13,699 nucleotides of DNA from Spirochaetia bacterium (GTDB taxonomy: Bacteria > Spirochaetota > Spirochaetia > Sphaerochaetales > Sphaerochaetaceae): the NCBI GenBank assembly GCA_009929055.1, contig SABI01000039.1:1-13699 (forward strand), in the 5' to 3' direction. Positions 13,480-13,699 of the stretch are shown piece after piece. The translations under genes were made by a program, and so were the position numbers. Below the pieces are notes generated by a model that saw only the letters and a list, made by a program, of their open reading frames with translations, was not told the DNA's origin and searched no databases. How positions within the stretch are numbered: the stretch's first letter is position 1; the number at the start of each line of letters is the position of its first letter.

Positions 13480-13699
13480 TTATGCCTCCTTCTCTACTGA
13501 CGAGACAAATGAGAATTCACTTGTTATCGGAAGAGCTCCAAATGAACCATTAAGATATAACTGTCTAGTTAAATCACGTTTGCTCTTTGAGAATCTAAAA
13601 TCTGCAAGTGAATAATACTCGGTAGCTGATACATTATTTTTTTGAGCAAACCACACAGCATCTCGTCGTAAGACTCCATCTTTTAATAATCCAGGGTTA
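13480..13699 (-). CDS. C-terminal end of an RloA-like AAA-family ATPase (cut by window edge)
   Basis: The minus strand is open from the right edge to a TAA at 13482-13480, giving the last 72 residues of a protein. The sequence reads LRRDAVWFAQKNN (10-22), then ATEYYSLADFRFSK (25-38) and YLNGSFGALPI (48-58). This matches the C-terminus of COG1106/AAA_15 ATPases such as RloA, whose usual form is RRDQIWFxEK, LYSLxDF, and YLxGRYGAIP. The Walker motifs lie outside the window. The RloB-like gene begins one base after the stop, which is the standard RloA-RloB order, and each call supports the other. Confidence 0.8.
   Translation of the reverse strand, partial: NPGLLKDGVLRRDAVWFAQKNNVSATEYYSLADFRFSKSKRDLTRQLYLNGSFGALPITSEFSFVSSVEKEA
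13485..13491 (-). promoter_or_regulatory. Strong ribosome-binding site for the RloB-like gene
   Basis: AAGGAGG on the minus strand lies six bases before the ATG at 13478, inside the last codons of the RloA-like gene. It settles the start of the RloB-like protein and indicates high translation of it from the shared mRNA. Confidence 0.8.

Noticed and set aside
13227..13553. A plus-strand frame of 108 codons across the RloA/RloB junction
   Set aside because: The opposite strand carries recognisable RloA-like and RloB-like sequence there, and the plus-strand product has low-complexity Ser/Phe/Cys-rich composition.

Overview
The window looks like AT-rich chromosome from a bacterium with a periplasm, most likely a spirochaete. 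This is an inference from three things: the substrate-binding protein's N-terminus (a signal peptide ending in FAGGKSE, a style common in Spirochaetota), an alpha2-type glycyl-tRNA synthetase next to GluRS, and the overall protein style. No rRNA, tRNA, CRISPR array, insertion sequence or phage structural gene was seen.

Region 1 (1-1888, minus strand) holds two aminoacyl-tRNA synthetase genes. gltX is complete; glyS is cut by the left edge, and its start codon overlaps the gltX stop by 8 bases. Region 2 (1889-2319) is a divergent intergenic stretch with the gltX promoter, a weaker candidate promoter for the rightward genes, and small ORFs of uncertain reality.

Region 3 (2320-11143, plus strand) is one long, tightly packed gene set: a lipoprotein of unknown function, a DeoR-type repressor, an MTA/MTI-type nucleoside phosphorylase, methylthioribose-1-phosphate isomerase (mtnA), and a complete BMP/PnrA-type nucleoside ABC importer (binding protein, double ATPase, two permeases). 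Read together, this suggests that the importer takes up a purine nucleoside, possibly a 5'-modified one such as methylthio- or 5'-deoxynucleoside. The phosphorylase would release the base and MtnA would isomerise the 5-substituted ribose-1-phosphate. Later enzymes of methionine salvage or a DHAP-type shunt are not in the window. A promoter overlapped by a 10-bp inverted repeat lies before the binding-protein gene, and a strong GC hairpin separates it from the ATPase gene.

Region 4 (11144-13699, minus strand) converges on region 3 with no bases between the stop codons. In transcription order it has the C-terminus of an RloA-like AAA ATPase (cut by the right edge), an RloB-like protein, a predicted seven-helix membrane protein with a LuxR-type DNA-binding domain, and an alpha/beta hydrolase. 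RloA/RloB (AbiL-like) pairs are associated with phage defence. This RloB appears to have lost its usual acidic residues, and the two downstream genes are almost fused to the pair. That makes this block the best candidate in the window for an undescribed variant system.
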